Source of the DNA: UBA7672 sp965229115 | Lineage (GTDB): Bacteria; Pseudomonadota; Alphaproteobacteria; Caulobacterales; Hyphomonadaceae | Assembly: GCA_965229115.1 (NCBI GenBank) | Contig: CBDDIR010000003.1 | Span: 1,612,001 to 1,676,000 of the forward strand | Length of the DNA: 64,000 nucleotides | Direction: 5' to 3' | Shown: piece after piece, positions 44,286 to 54,416 of the stretch | Layout: each line of letters begins with the position of its first letter | How positions within the stretch are numbered: the stretch's first letter is position 1 | Translations under genes and position numbers: made by a program | The notes under the pieces: model-generated | Told to the model about the DNA's origin: nothing | What the model saw: only the letters and a program-made list of their open reading frames with translations | Databases searched by the model: none

Positions 44286-46325
44286 TTGGGGCGTCTGTTG
44301 AACGGCTGGATCGCGGCGGGGTGGGGAGCCATCGCCTTCTTGGCGTTCACGAGCTGCGCGACGCAAGATCTCGCTCCGCCAAAGTCCGGCGTCTATCTCA
44401 GTGACTTGGACAAAACGGTCCGACCGCAAGACGATTTCTACCGCTACGCGGTCGGAGGTTGGATCAAGAACGTAAATCCGCCGGCCTATATGCCCGGGTG
44501 GAGCGCCGGCCGAGAGCTTCAGCTCGACGTGTACGAAACCTTGAATGACGACTTGCAGAAGCTGACCCGCGAGCCGGTGACTGACAATGATCGGCGTATG
44601 GCTGATCTCTATGCCAGTTACATGGATGAGGCTCAAGTTGAGCAGCTGGGCATCACTCCGCTTACCGACGCGTTCAAAAGTATCGACGCGCTACAAAGCG
44701 GGGAGGATGTCAGCCGCGCGCTCGGTCGCCTGTCGGCTCAGGGCGTCGATATCGGGATCGGGATATGGATCCACGCGGACGACGAGGATCCGACGCATTA
44801 CATCGCAGACTTCGTACAGGTCGGGTTGAGCTTGCCATCCCGCGACTATTATCTCGGTGATGCTACCCGCCTCAAAAACATCCGCTCGGCATATCGCGAT
44901 CATGTCGAACGCGTCCTGGCGCTTATGGACATGCGCAACAGCGCAGACCTTGCCGAAGCGATCGTCAGCTTCGAAGTTCAGCTGACTCAAGCGCAATGGA
45001 CGGAAACGGCAACCCGTGTGCCTGGCGCGACCTCCCATCGCATGAGCCGAATGCAATTGGCGTCTGCGGAATCGGCGCTGCATCTTGCAATTTATGCTGA
45101 TGCCGCCGGCATCCCACCCAGCGTCGACCGGTTCAACGTCAGCCAGCCAGATTACGTAGCCGCCTTCGGCGAGCTCATTGCTCAGACGCCCGTGGAAGTC
45201 TGGCGCGCTTACCTTCGCTTCCGGCTCGTGGAACAACATGCCCGTTTGTTGTCGAAGCCGTTTCGAGACGAGGCTGACGCATTCTACTCGCGTACATTGA
45301 ATGGCGCGACGACGAGCCGGCCGCGATGGCTGCGCGCAGTCGGGTTCGTGGAAGACGCGATGGGCGATGCGCTCGGCCAAGTTTACATTCGCGAGCACCT
45401 GCCCAGCAAAGCCAAGCAGCACGCGAGACTGATCCTCAACAACGTCGTCAAGGCGTTCCGGTCTCGCATTCAATCCTCGGGCTGGATGAGCAAGACAAGC
45501 AAGGCGGGCGCCTTGGCCAAGCTGGACAATCTGGTCATTCGGATGGGAGGGCCCGACAAGATCCACGACTACGCGCCCTTGCAAACGCATCCAGCCACTT
45601 TGGTCGAAAACGCGATCCAGGTGCAAACACTCCGCTGGATGTTTGAGATCGAGAAGCTCGGTCGCGTCGTGGATCGTGAAGAGTGGACCATGTCCGCCCA
45701 ATCGGTGAACGGCTCGTACTCGGTCAGCCGCAATCAGGTTGTGCTTCCAGCAGCGCTGCTCCAACCTCCCTATTTCCAGCCAGATGCAGACGACGCTGCC
45801 AATTACGGCGCGCTGGGATGGTTCATCGCACATGAGCTAAGCCATGCATTCGACAAGGCTGGCAGTCAGTATGACGGCTTTGGAAAACGCGTTGAGTGGA
45901 TGGACGCCGCCGATCGGGCAGAGTTCGATCGGCGCGCTCACCAGTTTGCCGCGCAGTACAGCCGTTACGAGGTCGCGCCCGGCCATCACCTGGATGGAGA
46001 GCTGAGCATTGGCGAGAATATTGCCGACATCTCCGGGCTCGCGATCGCTTACGACGCTTACAGACATTCCCTGAATGGCCGCCAACCCGCCGTCGTCGAT
46101 GGCTTCTCGGGCGACCAGCGGTACTTCCTCGGCTTTGCGAGGCTGTGGGCTGGAGAAGACGTGAAGCTATCCGATGTCACGCGCGTGCTTGCCGACACAC
46201 ATTCACCGGCAAGGTTCAGAGTCATCGGCGCCGTGTCCAATCTGGACGCGTTCTATACGGCGTTCGACGTAAAGCCGGGCGACGAAATGTACTTTCCACC
46301 ACGGGATCGACTGCAGATCTGGTGA
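44286..46325 (+). CDS. M13-family metallopeptidase, lipoprotein (PepO/neprilysin-like)
   Basis: 679-aa zinc endopeptidase of the neprilysin group. I chose TTG at 44286: GGAGG lies 6 bases upstream and the resulting N-terminus has a signal peptide with lipobox LAFTSC (Cys24), whereas the longer frame starts with basic, cytoplasm-like residues. Catalytic motifs: HELSH at 516-520 (zinc, catalytic Glu517) and GENIADISGLAIAYDAY (Glu577, third zinc ligand), plus NGSYSVSRNQVVLPAALLQP. Function is peptide degradation at the envelope. Divergent from a MarR regulator that likely controls it. The length suits the family (about 660-700). Confidence 0.9.
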   Translation: MGRLLNGWIAAGWGAIAFLAFTSCATQDLAPPKSGVYLSDLDKTVRPQDDFYRYAVGGWIKNVNPPAYMPGWSAGRELQLDVYETLNDDLQKLTREPVTDNDRRMADLYASYMDEAQVEQLGITPLTDAFKSIDALQSGEDVSRALGRLSAQGVDIGIGIWIHADDEDPTHYIADFVQVGLSLPSRDYYLGDATRLKNIRSAYRDHVERVLALMDMRNSADLAEAIVSFEVQLTQAQWTETATRVPGATSHRMSRMQLASAESALHLAIYADAAGIPPSVDRFNVSQPDYVAAFGELIAQTPVEVWRAYLRFRLVEQHARLLSKPFRDEADAFYSRTLNGATTSRPRWLRAVGFVEDAMGDALGQVYIREHLPSKAKQHARLILNNVVKAFRSRIQSSGWMSKTSKAGALAKLDNLVIRMGGPDKIHDYAPLQTHPATLVENAIQVQTLRWMFEIEKLGRVVDREEWTMSAQSVNGSYSVSRNQVVLPAALLQPPYFQPDADDAANYGALGWFIAHELSHAFDKAGSQYDGFGKRVEWMDAADRAEFDRRAHQFAAQYSRYEVAPGHHLDGELSIGENIADISGLAIAYDAYRHSLNGRQPAVVDGFSGDQRYFLGFARLWAGEDVKLSDVTRVLADTHSPARFRVIGAVSNLDAFYTAFDVKPGDEMYFPPRDRLQIW

Positions 46326-46547
46326 CGCGAGGGGGTGTCGCATGTCCGTTGCGGGGAAATACTGGACGTTCGCCCATGTGGAGATGCGAAATACAGGCCC
46401 TCCAACTAGCGCAGACTCAAGGACGATGTCGAAAGTCTCTATGACCAAGCCGAGGCATCGTCGCTGTCTGCCGTGCAGGGGCCTTCGCGGTGTTGCTTTT
46501 TGCGGTCGCGACGAATGTCTTTTTCCCCTCAAAACTGACGGGGGAGG

Positions 46548-46793
46548 TCAGCCTCGCATTCGTGGTCTGGAGGTCTTCGTCAGATGCTTCCAACCCACGA
46601 TGACGCCTGTCACCGAAATGCCACTCGCAGCCAGAATCAGCACCGGGATCGTGCGAAGCTCTGACTGCACAACGACAGCGTCATGGACCAGCAGTTTTGC
46701 GACTTCAATCAAATGCTGATCCGAGAGCGTCATCTTCTGATCTTCGGCATCGACCGTGGTGGAAGTATCATTTGCGTTGCTGAAGGAGGTCAT
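46548..46793 (-). CDS. Possible small membrane protein (81 aa)
   Basis: Starts MTSFSNANDTSTTVDAEDQK at 46793. It has a helical part (LSDQHLIEVAKLLVHDAVVV) and one membrane helix (IPVLILAASGISVTGVIVGW), with a basic C-terminus (KHLTKTSRPRMRG). Amino-acid composition is natural, unlike the neighbouring frames, but the ribosome site is weak (GGCAGG). The frame also extends upstream to 46859. No family recognised. Confidence 0.45.
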   Translation of the reverse strand: MTSFSNANDTSTTVDAEDQKMTLSDQHLIEVAKLLVHDAVVVQSELRTIPVLILAASGISVTGVIVGWKHLTKTSRPRMRG

Positions 46794-47064
46794 CGGCCTG
46801 CCGCAACGGTTCCTGATTGTCGTTGAATGCGACGTGCGCACGCCTGACCAGCTGAACACGTGCCGCCTGTAGCTAGTCAGGCGTGGCGCTCATGCTCAGC
46901 ATATCCGCGTACGAGAAGTACTGATCATCTTCGCTTGGAAACACACCTGCGCGCCGCGCCCAGTCGCGCGCGCCTGAGCGAACGCGAGCAAGATGATGAA
47001 CAGTCGGTGCTGTCAAAAGTATCGCTATCTATTGGTGCGAAAGCGATATGTGGTGGAAGGTCGA

Positions 47065-47103
47065 CCGATAATCGAGTGGGAGTAAGCTAGCGCTCAACGC
47101 CAG
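47065..47103 (+). repeat. Third guaA 3'-end-like sequence, diverged
   Basis: Reads P-I-I-E-W-E-stop (47065-47085), the GuaA C-terminus pattern. Compared with the second repeat, TCGAGTGGGA and GCT-x-AACGCC are shared at the same spacing (about 23 of 32 bases), but the core differs (GAGTAAGCTAG). It is likely an older attachment scar or one from a different guaA allele. Confidence 0.45.
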
Positions 47104-47426
47104 ATTGCGTGCTGCGCGTTTAGCTAAACAGTGAGATTAGTCCGCACGGCGGCGACCTCTTCAAGCGCTGTCCGTGCTTGCAACACAGGCGCTCGCGCGA
47201 GTGAATACGCTGCACGCCAAAACATGCGCTTAGCCTTCTGCGGCAGGCGCAACCGCATTCCAGCGCGTCGCAATGCTTCGGGATCTCGCCCGCAACGATA
47301 ACCTTCGACGTCGCGATCATTAGCGCATCGCGTTATATAGTAAGCACCATTCCTGCGTTGGGTGCGTGGTTCGCATTGGTATCGAAACCTTGCGTCGCGG
47401 AAAGCGACAGAGAAGGTTTCAGCACA

Positions 47427-49844
47427 ATGTCCTCCCCAAAAGAACTGAACTCACGCCTGCCTCAGCGGCTCGTCACAATGCTGCTGGCGGGTTCCTGCCT
47501 CACAACCGGCTTTGCCTGGGCGCAAACGCCTACAGGCCCCACTGGCCCAACCGTTGCTGAGGTTGAAGCGTCAGACCCTCAGCAGTCGCGTGCGGGCGAA
47601 GACGTCGTTGTCATCTCGGCGCGCCGTCGCGACGAGGATGCGCAGGATGTTCCGATCGCCCTCAGCGTCATCAGCGCTGACACGCTGGAGCAGACGGGCA
47701 GCTACACGCTCAACCAGATCCAGCAGCTGGCCCCCAGCCTTCAGGTCTTCAGCTTCAACCCGCGCAACACCAACATCCTTATCCGCGGCCTTGGTTCGAA
47801 CGTTTCCTTGACCAATGACGGTTTCGAGAACGGCGTCGGATTCTATGTCGACAACGTCTATTACGGCCGGCCGGGCCAGACGCAGTTCGACCTCGTCGAT
47901 TTGCAGCAGGTCGAAGTTCTGCGCGGGCCGCAGGGCACGCTGTTCGGCAAGAACACCACGGCGGGCGCAATCAACGTCACCACACGCAAGCCGTCCTTCC
48001 GGCCGGAGTATTCGGCCGAGGCATCTGTCGGCAATTACGGATACAAGCAGGCGAAGCTATCGGCGACCGGTCCGCTGTCGGATAACATCGCCTACCGTCT
48101 CACGGGTTCCTACACGGATCGCGACGGCTTCGTGGACAACGTCCGCACTGGCGAGGATGCACAGTCCTACGAGAACGCCGCTATCCGCGGACAATTGCTG
48201 GTGCAGGCCGCCGACAATCTCGAGATCCGCCTGATCGGAGACTATTCGGAGCAGAACTCGCGTTGCTGCGTGAACCAGGCCGTGTCGTTCTTCGGAACTT
48301 ATGACAACGGCGCCGTGATCGCGAACAACTACCAGGATCGTATCGCGCGCTCGGGTTACACGCGGCTTCCATATCAGCCGTTCGACAGGCTGACGGATGC
48401 CGACGCACATTATCAGGCCGACATGAAAGCCTATGGCGCATCTGCTGAAGTGAACTGGGATGTGGGTCCGGGCAAGGTGACGTCGATCAGCGCCTATCGC
48501 TGGTGGGACTGGAACCCCTCGAACGACGCAGACGGTATCGGCCTTCCAATCATCACTGTCTTCCAGCAGGAAAACCGCCAGCGCCAGTTCAGCCAGGAAT
48601 TGCGCTACGCATCGGAGCAGGGCGGCGTGATCGATTACGTCGTCGGGGCATATTACTACTGGCAGCTCGTCAGCGGCGCAGGTGCCGCCGAATACGGCCC
48701 CAACTTCGCCAACTGGACGTACCCAGCGCAACCCGCGGCCGTCACGAATGCAGCGACCAACGGCTTTCGCGCCGAGTCCCGCTCGGCCCCACGCACGCAG
48801 AGCTATGCGGCGTTCGGCCAAGCCAACTGGAACATCAGCGAGCAATGGAAGCTGACTGGCGGCCTGCGTTTCACGCATGAGGACAAGGAAGGCTACTTCC
48901 TGCAGCAGCACGTGGCGGGAACGAACCTTGCCACGCTACCTGCGGCACAGGCTACTGCGGCGCTCGCCATTCGCAACCAGCTCAACCCGGCGGTCTATGT
49001 CACGGGTGAGCGGCAGGATGATGATCTCGCTGGCCTGTTGAGCCTGTCCTACGCCGTCACGCCAGACGTGCTGATCTATGGATCGGTCGCAACCGGCGGC
49101 AAGTCGGGCGGTCTCAACCTGACGAACCTTCCGGCCGGCATCTCGCCGGATGTCGAGCCGGAGTCGGTCGAGAACGCAGAACTCGGCCTGAAGAGCACAT
49201 GGCTGGATGGCGCGCTGGTCGCGAACTTTGCCGTCTTCCAGACCGAAATTTCAGACTACCAGACGACGATCGTCGAACAGGTGCCGAATACGGTGAACCT
49301 GCGGCAGTACATCGCCAACATCCCGAAGGTGCGCTCCCGCGGCCTGGAGGCGGACTTCATCTGGTCGCCGCTTGACAATCTGAGCCTCACCGCGTCGGCG
49401 GCGTACACCGAGGCCAAATATGTCGACTACACCAACGCGCCTCAAGCGCCTGAGAACCTCAATATCACGGGCCCGCAGGACCTCTCCGGCAAGCCGCTCG
49501 CAGGCGTTCCGCGCTTCTCCTATTCGCTCGGCGGGGACTATTTCATCCCGGTCACGGCGTTCGGGCCGGAAAACCAGCTCTACTTCCACGCCGACTATGC
49601 CAAGCGGACGTCGTTCTACACCACCGCTACCAACAGCCGGTATTCGCGCGTGCCCGGCTACGCATTGCTGAACCTGCGCGCAGGTCTTCGCTCGTCGGAC
49701 CGTGGCTGGGACGCGTCGATCTGGGCGCGCAACGCGCTGGACGAGGAATACTTCCAGACGCTCGGCGTTGCGAACACCGGCCTCGTCAGCGGCAACATCG
49801 GCGACCCGCGCACCTACGGCGTTACGCTACGGACGCGGTTCTAG
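47427..49844 (+). CDS. TonB-dependent receptor
   Basis: 805-aa outer-membrane receptor. Signal peptide of about 34 residues (LLAGSCLTTGFAWA). A TonB-box-like VVVISARRRDEDAQDVPIAL, then the plug (LNQIQQLAPSLQVFSFNPRN, ILIRGLGSN, QVEVLRGPQGTLFGKNTTAG) and a beta-barrel ending in ...YGVTLRTRF with C-terminal Phe. The plug style is that of catecholate/xenosiderophore or vitamin-type receptors of Sphingomonadales and Caulobacterales (TIGR01783-like). ATG 47427 with AGAAGG upstream. Followed by a strong terminator hairpin at 49898, so the gene is monocistronic. Ligand unknown. Confidence 0.92.
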   Translation: MSSPKELNSRLPQRLVTMLLAGSCLTTGFAWAQTPTGPTGPTVAEVEASDPQQSRAGEDVVVISARRRDEDAQDVPIALSVISADTLEQTGSYTLNQIQQLAPSLQVFSFNPRNTNILIRGLGSNVSLTNDGFENGVGFYVDNVYYGRPGQTQFDLVDLQQVEVLRGPQGTLFGKNTTAGAINVTTRKPSFRPEYSAEASVGNYGYKQAKLSATGPLSDNIAYRLTGSYTDRDGFVDNVRTGEDAQSYENAAIRGQLLVQAADNLEIRLIGDYSEQNSRCCVNQAVSFFGTYDNGAVIANNYQDRIARSGYTRLPYQPFDRLTDADAHYQADMKAYGASAEVNWDVGPGKVTSISAYRWWDWNPSNDADGIGLPIITVFQQENRQRQFSQELRYASEQGGVIDYVVGAYYYWQLVSGAGAAEYGPNFANWTYPAQPAAVTNAATNGFRAESRSAPRTQSYAAFGQANWNISEQWKLTGGLRFTHEDKEGYFLQQHVAGTNLATLPAAQATAALAIRNQLNPAVYVTGERQDDDLAGLLSLSYAVTPDVLIYGSVATGGKSGGLNLTNLPAGISPDVEPESVENAELGLKSTWLDGALVANFAVFQTEISDYQTTIVEQVPNTVNLRQYIANIPKVRSRGLEADFIWSPLDNLSLTASAAYTEAKYVDYTNAPQAPENLNITGPQDLSGKPLAGVPRFSYSLGGDYFIPVTAFGPENQLYFHADYAKRTSFYTTATNSRYSRVPGYALLNLRAGLRSSDRGWDASIWARNALDEEYFQTLGVANTGLVSGNIGDPRTYGVTLRTRF

Positions 49845-50324
49845 CATCCGCACCCACACTCCGGCGCGTCTCTGCGCCGACTCAGTGACCATCGGACCTG
49901 GCTGGAGCTCGCAAAGCTCCAGCCAGTTGCGTTTCAGAGCGCTCACTCTGTTTCGACATTACTCTCGAAAGCGGTCACGCCGGTTCACGATCAGTCGCGA
50001 ACGGTTCGTGGGGACTTTCGGAATGTACCTGTCGGCGCAAGGTTCGGTTACAATTGGATACAATTTAACGTAACGACATCAAATGCTTGATCCGGCGCTT
50101 GCGCAATAAAATGCTGCGTTTCTGGCCGAATGGCGCCTCTGATGCCCAAATGCCGCAAATTCGAGCAAAACATAGGGTAATTTTTGTTACACCCAACACC
50201 CGATTGACCTCTGTCACATGTGTGGCGGGAATGTGTCAGATCCTGTTCGCACCCGGAATGGCATTCCCGAGCGAGCGGGGAAGGTTGGCGCGATGACCGC
50301 GCTAATGTTTCAGGGGGTTGCATC
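49845..50324. other. Intergenic region between two TonB receptor genes
   Basis: About 480 bases with the terminator at 49898-49926. The remainder is the leader of the next receptor. I did not find a clear Fur box or small gene. Confidence 0.5.
49898..49926 (+). terminator. Hairpin terminator after TonB receptor
   Basis: CTGGCTGGAGCT and AGCTCCAGCCAG form a perfect 12-bp stem with a 5-base loop, about 54 bases after the receptor stop, followed by TTGCGTTT. Confidence 0.75.
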
Positions 50325-53300
50325 GTGAAATCTAAAATGAAGGCGCACTTATTGCGCTCGTCGCTGTTCCAGGTGCTCGGCGGCGTGGCCGTAAATGCGA
50401 TGTTCCTCGGCGGGACCGCATGGGCGCAGCAGGCGCCGTCCACCGACGCCGTTCAGACAGTTCCAGTCGTCCCGCCTGAGGCGGAAAGGGACGACACATC
50501 GGTGATCGTCATCACCGGATCGCGCCTCCGCCAGGAAACCTTCACCAACCCGAATCCGACGTTCGAAGTCGGCTCCCAGGAGGTCGAGACCACACAGGTG
50601 GCCAGCCTCGCGGACCTGATCGACGACCTTCCTGTCCTCGGTATCGGCACCAACAACCGCGGTACGCAGGTTCAGAACGGTGACAGCTTCGCATTCCCTG
50701 ACGTGCTCGATCTCGGCACGCAGCGCACGCTGACCCTGATCAACGGCCGCCGCGTGATCGCTTCGAACCCTGGCTCCGTCTTCGTGCCGGGCAACGCTTC
50801 GGGATCGCAGGTCGACCTGTCGTCGATCAACCCGCAGATCATTCAGCGCGTCGACGTGCTGGCCGGCACCGGCGGCGCGATCTACGGCGCAGACGCAGTC
50901 GGCGGCGTGGTCAACCTCATCACCAAGGATGAGTTCGAAGGTTGGGACTTCCGCATGCAGGGCGGCACCACCACCGTCGGTGGCGGCGACTCCTTCCGCG
51001 CGTCGTCCACCTGGGGCGGCAGCTTCCTGGAAGACAAAGCCAACATCATCATCTCGGGCGATTACTTCACCCAGGAGTATATCGGATCCAGCGCCGCATC
51101 GGCCGTGCGCTATGGCGGCTCGGGTATCGCCAACTCATACGAGGGCTCCATCCGTCGCGGTGACGCCTTCAACGCGCAGACCGGCGTTTCCACGCTGCTC
51201 GGCGGCGGCACGCTCCCGACAGCCTTCCTCCCGCAAACCGCCGATGGCGTGCGCGCGACCTTCTTCGGCCCGCTCTCGATCGCGAACCCGCTGACGTCGG
51301 TTGGCGGTACGCTGCTCACCGGCCAGATCCTGGGCGCCGGCTTCGCCACCAACACCAACTTGCTGCCCGCAACGCCCATCGCCGGCGCGCTCGCCCGTCC
51401 GGGCGCCGACCCGCAAGGCTTTGCGTTCTTCGCGCCAAGCTCCCTCCCGACGGGCGTCAGCGCCGCCAACGTGATCAACACGCTGGCGCCGGGAACCAAC
51501 ACGACTGGCCTCTCTGCTGCCCAGCAGACGTCGCTCGCCGTGGCGCTCCTGCAGCGCAACCGTCCCACCCCGCAGGAATACTTCGCGGCGAACCCGAACC
51601 TCGATCCTCGCCTCTTCCTCGGCACGTTCGGCGTGTACAACCCGACAACTGGTGCCCTGAACGCCAACAATGGTTATCTGCCGACCATCCCGAACACCAA
51701 TCCCGCGACCAGCGCACTCTTCCCGCGCATCGCTGTTCCGCTGACCTTCGACTCCGGCGGCAACCTTGTCGCCTATAATCCCGGCGCACTGTCGCCGACC
51801 CTGCAGGGTCGCCTTGGCTCGCAGTACAACGGTGAAGGCTACGACGCGTTCGGCCTTGGCCATTCGCAGGTGCAGGCTGGTACTGAGCGCATCTCGCTTT
51901 CGGCGATGGGCAAGTACGACTTCAGCGACACACTGCGCTATCGTTCGATGTACATGTACTCGAACATGAAGTTCGAGCAGAGCGGCGGCGCGATCACCAA
52001 CTCGTCGTCGGGCAGCGCGCAGGGCGGCGGTCTGGGCGTTCCGATCTACATCGACCAGAACCCGTACCTCACGGCGTCGTCGCGCGCGACGATCAACAGC
52101 CTGGCTTCGCAAGGTCTGACTATTCCAACCGTCGGCGGCCAGCGCGTGCTGTATATGGGTCGCGCCTTCACCGACCTGTTGGGCGGCGGGCAGAAGTCGA
52201 CCTTCGAGGTTGAGAACTTCCAGATCAACCAGAGCCTGGAAGGCGATTTCAACCTCGCCAACATCGACTTCTACTGGGATGTGGCGGCTGGCTACGGCCG
52301 TTCCGAGCAGATCTCGAAACGCCCCGACTTCCTCGACCTCGAGTTCGCACTCGCCATCGACGTCGTGACCGGACCAAACGGCCAGCCGGTCTGCCGTCAG
52401 CAGACGCTTGCGGCGCCTGAGCCAATCACCGTGCGCAACCCCGGTACGTCCAGCGTTGTCACGACCGTCGGCTTGACGCCGACAGCCGCTCAGGTCGCAG
52501 CCTGTAAGCCTCTCAACCTGTTCGGCAGCGGCGCGCCGTCGATCGAAGCTCGCAACTACGTCACGGGCGACGCCAACGTGCACGCCCTCAACACGCTCGA
52601 ATACTACTCGGGTTCGTTGGGCGGTGATCTGCTGCAACTTCCCGGCGGTGAGCTGAAAGTCGGCGTGCAGGGCGAATTCCGTCGCGAGTCTGCCGAGTTC
52701 GAGCCGAGCGCCAACACCCAGATCGGTGCTGGTCGTACCGCGCCGCAAGGCCGTGGCCAGGGCGCGCTGGAGTTCAAGGAGTACGGTGTCGAAGTCGTGC
52801 TTCCGATCTTCGGTCAGGACTTCCAGTTCCCGGGCTTCCAGGAATTCGATCTGTCCTACGCACTCCGCATCGTCGAACGCGATCAGGACTCCAGCACGGT
52901 TGCGTTCTCTGGTTCGGGCACCAAGGACGACACCTTCAACTACTCATTCCGTTGGAAACCGATCGACGACCTGACGCTTCGTGGCGCCAAGTCGCGCACG
53001 GTGCGCTCTGCCTCGCTGACCGAACTCGTCGGTCCGTTCACCGTCGCGTTCACTGGTCTCGTCGCGGGCGACAACCCCTGCACGACGACCACGATCACGC
53101 AAGGCCCGAACCCCTCCGTGCGTCGCGCCAACTGCATCACGGCTGTCCAGCGCCTCGGCATTGCCGGCAACGCCACGGATGCCGCGACCTTCCTGTCGAC
53201 TTTCATCGGCACGGCGGGCACGCGTCCGGCCAACGCTGGCGGTAACCCGGGTCTGTCAAACGAAGAGGCGAACACCTACACGCTGGGCGCCACCTACGAG

Positions 53301-54140
53301 CCCAGCTTTGTGCCGAACCTCGTGTTCGCGATCGACTACTTCAACGTCGACCTGAAGAACGAGATCGGCCTGGTCGGTCCGGGCACCTTCACTGGCGCCT
53401 GCTTCGACTCCACCGACTTCCCCAACACGATCGTTGGTGGCGCGCGTGCGTGCGAAGCCTTCCTGTATGGTGTCCCGACTGGTCCTGGCGGCCAGTATGT
53501 GATCCCGGCAACCAACGCGCTGACCGGCAACCCCGGCATCGCAGGCGTGCTCACCGGCTCGCCAGGCGTCGCACAGTCGCCGTTCGAATTCGCCTTCGCA
53601 GCGTTCTCCAACCTCAACCTCGGCGCCCGCGAGTTCCGCGGCCTGAACATGGAAGCCCGCTACAACTTCAACCTCGGCGACGTGCCGTTCATCGGCGGCG
53701 CCATGTCGAATTGGGGCGATATCTTCCTGCGCGCCTCGTACTTCGAAACGCAGCGCTACGACATCTTCGGCGATGGCGTGACGCTGACCGATCGTCTGGC
53801 TCGCGAACACACCAACCCGGAGAACGAAGTCCGTTACGACTTCCGTCACCGCATCGGTCCGTTCGATCACACGCTGCAGATGATGTGGAACAGCGCGACT
53901 GTCACCAACATCCTGCTCGACAAGACGCTGTACCCGGAGCAGACGCCGTCCTTCTTCGCGGACGACTTCTACTTCTTCAACTACTTTGCCAGCTACGCCG
54001 TCAGCGACAACATTCAGTTGCGTCTGTCGGTCAACAACCTGTTCGATACGGACGAGCCGCGTAACCGGTATGGCTTGCCCAACCAGTTCGACGGCGGTCT
54101 TGGTCGCGAAATCATTGTCGGCGCCTCGGCGCGGTTCTGA
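50325..54140 (+). CDS. TonB-dependent receptor, large (1271 aa)
   Basis: 1271-aa outer-membrane receptor. The start is GTG 50325 after AGGGGG; the signal peptide (LGGVAVNAMFLGGTAWAQQA) precedes a TonB-box-like VIVITGSRL and the plug (SLADLIDDLPVLGIGTNNRG; RTLTLINGRRVIASNPGS; QRVDVLAGTGGAIYGADAVG; GGVVNLITKDEFEGWDF). A very long barrel closes in ...IIVGASARF. This plug wording fits the large OMR subgroup (FVPGNASG, LITKDEFEG) common in Caulobacterales and sphingomonads, often for polymer or peptide uptake. Extra length comes from long extracellular loops, e.g. Asn/Pro/Gly-rich stretches around residues 300-540. A terminator follows at 54171. Confidence 0.92.
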   Translation: MKSKMKAHLLRSSLFQVLGGVAVNAMFLGGTAWAQQAPSTDAVQTVPVVPPEAERDDTSVIVITGSRLRQETFTNPNPTFEVGSQEVETTQVASLADLIDDLPVLGIGTNNRGTQVQNGDSFAFPDVLDLGTQRTLTLINGRRVIASNPGSVFVPGNASGSQVDLSSINPQIIQRVDVLAGTGGAIYGADAVGGVVNLITKDEFEGWDFRMQGGTTTVGGGDSFRASSTWGGSFLEDKANIIISGDYFTQEYIGSSAASAVRYGGSGIANSYEGSIRRGDAFNAQTGVSTLLGGGTLPTAFLPQTADGVRATFFGPLSIANPLTSVGGTLLTGQILGAGFATNTNLLPATPIAGALARPGADPQGFAFFAPSSLPTGVSAANVINTLAPGTNTTGLSAAQQTSLAVALLQRNRPTPQEYFAANPNLDPRLFLGTFGVYNPTTGALNANNGYLPTIPNTNPATSALFPRIAVPLTFDSGGNLVAYNPGALSPTLQGRLGSQYNGEGYDAFGLGHSQVQAGTERISLSAMGKYDFSDTLRYRSMYMYSNMKFEQSGGAITNSSSGSAQGGGLGVPIYIDQNPYLTASSRATINSLASQGLTIPTVGGQRVLYMGRAFTDLLGGGQKSTFEVENFQINQSLEGDFNLANIDFYWDVAAGYGRSEQISKRPDFLDLEFALAIDVVTGPNGQPVCRQQTLAAPEPITVRNPGTSSVVTTVGLTPTAAQVAACKPLNLFGSGAPSIEARNYVTGDANVHALNTLEYYSGSLGGDLLQLPGGELKVGVQGEFRRESAEFEPSANTQIGAGRTAPQGRGQGALEFKEYGVEVVLPIFGQDFQFPGFQEFDLSYALRIVERDQDSSTVAFSGSGTKDDTFNYSFRWKPIDDLTLRGAKSRTVRSASLTELVGPFTVAFTGLVAGDNPCTTTTITQGPNPSVRRANCITAVQRLGIAGNATDAATFLSTFIGTAGTRPANAGGNPGLSNEEANTYTLGATYEPSFVPNLVFAIDYFNVDLKNEIGLVGPGTFTGACFDSTDFPNTIVGGARACEAFLYGVPTGPGGQYVIPATNALTGNPGIAGVLTGSPGVAQSPFEFAFAAFSNLNLGAREFRGLNMEARYNFNLGDVPFIGGAMSNWGDIFLRASYFETQRYDIFGDGVTLTDRLAREHTNPENEVRYDFRHRIGPFDHTLQMMWNSATVTNILLDKTLYPEQTPSFFADDFYFFNYFASYAVSDNIQLRLSVNNLFDTDEPRNRYGLPNQFDGGLGREIIVGASARF

Positions 54141-54170
54141 TTTCGTAGGCATCCTCTTGTGGGGGACGGA

Positions 54171-54194
54171 AGAGGCGCGCTTCGGCGCGCCTCT
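54171..54194 (+). terminator. Hairpin terminator after large TonB receptor
   Basis: AGAGGCGCGC-TTCG-GCGCGCCTCT: a perfect 10-bp stem with the stable TTCG tetraloop and a TTTACGTTT tail, 31 bases after the stop codon. Confidence 0.85.
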
Positions 54195-54367
54195 TTACGT
54201 TTGTTGTCTCGGGAACGCTCGTTACAGTTGCGGAGCGTTGATCTACAGCAATGCCAAAAAAGTTTGTACGTATGCGGAATAGTGATTGGTGAGAACGCTT
54301 GCGAATAGCGTATCATCTCAATGCGACCGGACCCCGGGCCGCGCGTAGGTACAATGCCAAAATAAAT

Positions 54368-54393
54368 GGGCCTCTGACTCGTGTCAGAGGCCC
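54368..54393. terminator. Bidirectional terminator between convergent genes
   Basis: GGGCCTCTGAC and GTCAGAGGCCC form an 11-bp stem with loop TCGT. T-rich tails lie on both sides (TTCTCATTTT on plus; ATTTATTTT on minus), fitting termination of the minus-strand acylase gene and backup for the receptor. Confidence 0.85.
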
Positions 54394-54416
54394 TTCTCAT
54401 TTTCGGTTCGGCGAAC

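Larger units (their letters stand above)
46326..47426. other. Long intergenic stretch with possible small gene and guaA-end scar
   Basis: About 1.1 kb. One possible small membrane protein gene (46548-46793, minus), and a third guaA-end-like sequence (47065-47103). No other frame on either strand is convincing. Confidence 0.5.

Noticed and set aside
51135..52748. A 537-codon antisense frame in the large TonB receptor gene
   Set aside because: Low-complexity Arg/Ala/Gly sequence; the receptor on the plus strand explains the codon pattern.
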